NCBI GenBank assembly: GCA_030141605.1
Contig: JAQGDQ010000049.1
Coordinates: 622,001-686,000, forward strand
Reading direction: 5' to 3'
From: Tubiluchus corallicola
Taxonomy: Eukaryota; Priapulida; Priapulimorpha; Priapulimorphida; Tubiluchidae
Length of the DNA stretch: 64,000 nt
Notes under the pieces: generated by a model
What the model was told of the DNA's origin: nothing
Seen by the model: the letters and a program-made list of their open reading frames with translations, nothing else
Databases searched by the model: none
Position numbers and translations under genes: made by a program
In this document: positions 62,111 to 64,000 of the stretch, piece by piece
Layout of the letters: each line of letters starts with the position of its first letter
Position numbering within the stretch: position 1 is the first letter of the stretch

Positions 62111-62285
62111 CGCGGATCACTGCACTGATTCTCGGATCAAAGCTCGGGCAACTCTTGAATCAGAGCATCTCCTAATCATAGCTCCTCTGGGCACCTCTTT
62201 GATGAAAGTAACTCTCAGATTATAAGACCTCTCAGTCACAGCACTTCCCTATTCACAGGTTCTTCCCTCTTGAGCCACAGCGCAC
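62111..62285. repeat. Diverged minisatellite, about 17-20-bp unit
   Basis: About ten imperfect units of the form CTCTNRATCAYAGCRC: for example CTCTTGAATCAGAGCAT, CTCCTAATCATAGCTC, CTCTCAGATTATAAGAC, CTCTCAGTCACAGCACTTC and CCTCTTGAGCCACAGCGC. Divergence between units is large. Confidence 0.65.
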
Positions 62286-63512
62286 TCGATTTATACAGAT
62301 TTTCTCTTATTTATTTATATTTGTTGTTTGTATATATTTCGAGTTTAGCGAAGTAACATGCGGGTAATAATAATCGGGACCACCTTTGAAATAGGTATTT
62401 AGTTGCTTAAGGTGTTATCCCTGGACTATGTCCTATAGGAAATTATTATTATATTTCGTAATCCAGCTTTTCTCGGACTACAAACAATTTTCGGATCAGC
62501 ATCACTTCTGGGGCAGTACACGTACCACTCGTACCTCTCGATCCTCCCGATAAACAATGTAGATGAAAGACTAAAATAGATATAAGATAATTCCTATCGA
62601 GAAGTATATAGATTATAGAAAAACTCCTTTGGTACACCGGATTGTAACATGTGAATCAATGCCAGCTAAATTAAAGCAAATGTTTAATAGGAAAATTACA
62701 CAACATAACACGAGACAATCGGAAGGAGGCCAACTTTTATTATCAAAACCAAGAACAGACTATGAAAGGGCAAGATTACAATATTCTACAATAATACAAC
62801 AATAATAATGCCAATAATATCAATGCTAATATTAAGTTTAAATCGTCAGAAGCACAGCTTGAAAGTGCTTTACTACAAACACTTTTAAGTTCGTCGAATA
62901 TATATTGCTTTTAATCTAAATAGCAATCATAAATTTTAGATGAACTACAGATTTTTTAGGATTATAATTACGTTTTAGAATATTATAGATTTGATTTTTA
63001 GCCATAGCGCTTTTGAATAACCACTATAGAGCTTAGTTTACTTTTAGTATTTTCTTTAGGTTTATGTTGTTTTTTTAGTTTTATTCTACAAATTTGATCT
63101 TATCCATATTTTTATACATTAGCCATAGCTGATATTTTGTGCTTGATTTACAGCCTTGGTTTGGGTAAACAGCGTCGTGGTTCATAATGAGAAACGTCGG
63201 TGGCCATCAGACTTACCATTTTTTGCCCCAGTTACATTAAGTGAGACACACAAGTTACAGCTTAATTTTTCAACTACCTACTTCTAGGTTCTTACGGAAG
63301 TTCATCTTACTTAATGTCTCTAAAGCACCTGCAATATTGCCCTGCCACTACGTAAATTTCATTAACTAAAGTTTAATGAAAACCTGACCCAATTTATACA
63401 ATTATAATACAATTATTATTTTTAAGAACGGTGAACTTTTAACAATTATTACCACAGGAATCTGATTTGACGTTCGCGCGGCTTGTTCTTCGCTGTTACA
63501 TACTTTTCGAAA
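62286..63512. other. Non-coding, nothing recognised
   Basis: AT-rich, with short TAATAATAAT runs near 62366 and 62805. The 62380-62460 interval (GGTGTTATCCCTGG...AAATTATTATTATAT) looks like a retroposon 3' tail but has no recognisable body. Confidence 0.35.
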
Positions 63513-63941
63513 TTCGCTAGTTAGATGGGCACTAACGCGTGCATCTTGAAAACGCGTTGCAGAAAAAACAGCCGCTGTACTACTCAGTTCAGTTATGACG
63601 CAGTGCACACGTTCGAGAACTCGTATACTAGTACAGCGTGAAAATTTAAATTTAAATTTTTAAACTTTAAATTTGCCGAGTTTTTGTGTATGAACTCAGT
63701 GTTGAACAGTAACACTGAACTTCAATTTTCAATTTTTCAAAAACATACAACACGCTCGTGGTCGTGGAATGTTTGTGCCGTTAAGAATTACGTTCAGTTG
63801 TGATGTCATCACTAACTGGGCTCAGTGGTCGTTAATTGAGTGTTTAGCGTCTTCTTTAATTAACAGCAGCACTTTGGAAGCATTATAGGTCTTAAACTAT
63901 ATATTTTTTATCATACTTCAAAATTGGGTAGGGTATGAAAA
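63513..63941 (+). repeat. Interspersed repeat family C, copy 3
   Basis: TTCGCTAGTTAGATGGGCAC, AACGCGTGCATCTTG, AACGCGTTGCAG, GCCGAGTTTTTGTGTATG, GAACTTCAATTTTCA, CAACACGCTCGTGG, TGTGCCGTTAAGAATTAC, TTGTGATGTCATCACTAA, and TTCAAAATTGGGTAGGG at the end. The window stops 59 bp later, so any 21-bp tail like that after copy 1 cannot be judged. Confidence 0.8.
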
Positions 63942-64000
63942 ATCCTTCAAGGTTTCAAGTGATGTTTGCGATTTTCGTACCTTTCGCTGCAGTAGGGTAT

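Overview
This window looks like intergenic or intronic DNA from an animal genome, most likely a marine or other invertebrate. It is AT-rich by eye. It carries very long dinucleotide, trinucleotide and tetranucleotide arrays, Tc1/mariner, hAT, tRNA-derived SINE and LINE remnants, and a tRNA-Leu relic, with no bacterial-style gene packing. I could not place the species. No complete protein-coding gene is visible: the longest open frames (147-176 codons) are microsatellite translations. A handful of short open segments with splice-like borders are listed at low confidence as possible exons.

Repeats dominate the layout. At 1-8 kb there is a diverged 21-bp minisatellite, a hAT-like remnant, a CT tract and a tRNA-headed SINE. 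At 8-17 kb there are degenerate GGTT and TGTC tracts, a tRNA-like relic, the first copy of unclassified family A followed at once by a 101-bp tandem duplication, a tRNA-Leu relic and a fold-back element. At 17-38 kb the sequence is mostly unique, with CT, GA, ATC and AAT arrays, a promoter-like CpG-containing stretch near 20.2-20.7 kb, the second family A copy (inverted), and a few possible exons.

At 38-48 kb there is an (ATCA)n array running into a tandem pair of family B, the third family A copy, and an internally deleted mariner inserted at TA in a TACA array. This is followed by family C, a 21-bp minisatellite split by a hAT MITE with a perfect 8-bp target duplication, and an inverted family B copy. 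At 48-64 kb there are ATT, CT, ACT and GA arrays, two more family C copies, two SINEs placed head to head, a frameshifted LINE reverse-transcriptase C-terminus, and a second diverged minisatellite.

The most interesting content is three multi-copy interspersed families (A about 450 bp, B about 740 bp, C about 410-430 bp) found by comparing the window with itself. I cannot assign them to a known class. Microsatellites also repeatedly abut or begin inside mobile elements: SINE to (TAG)n, family B to (ATCA)n, mariner to (TACA)n, and family C to 21-bp repeats.
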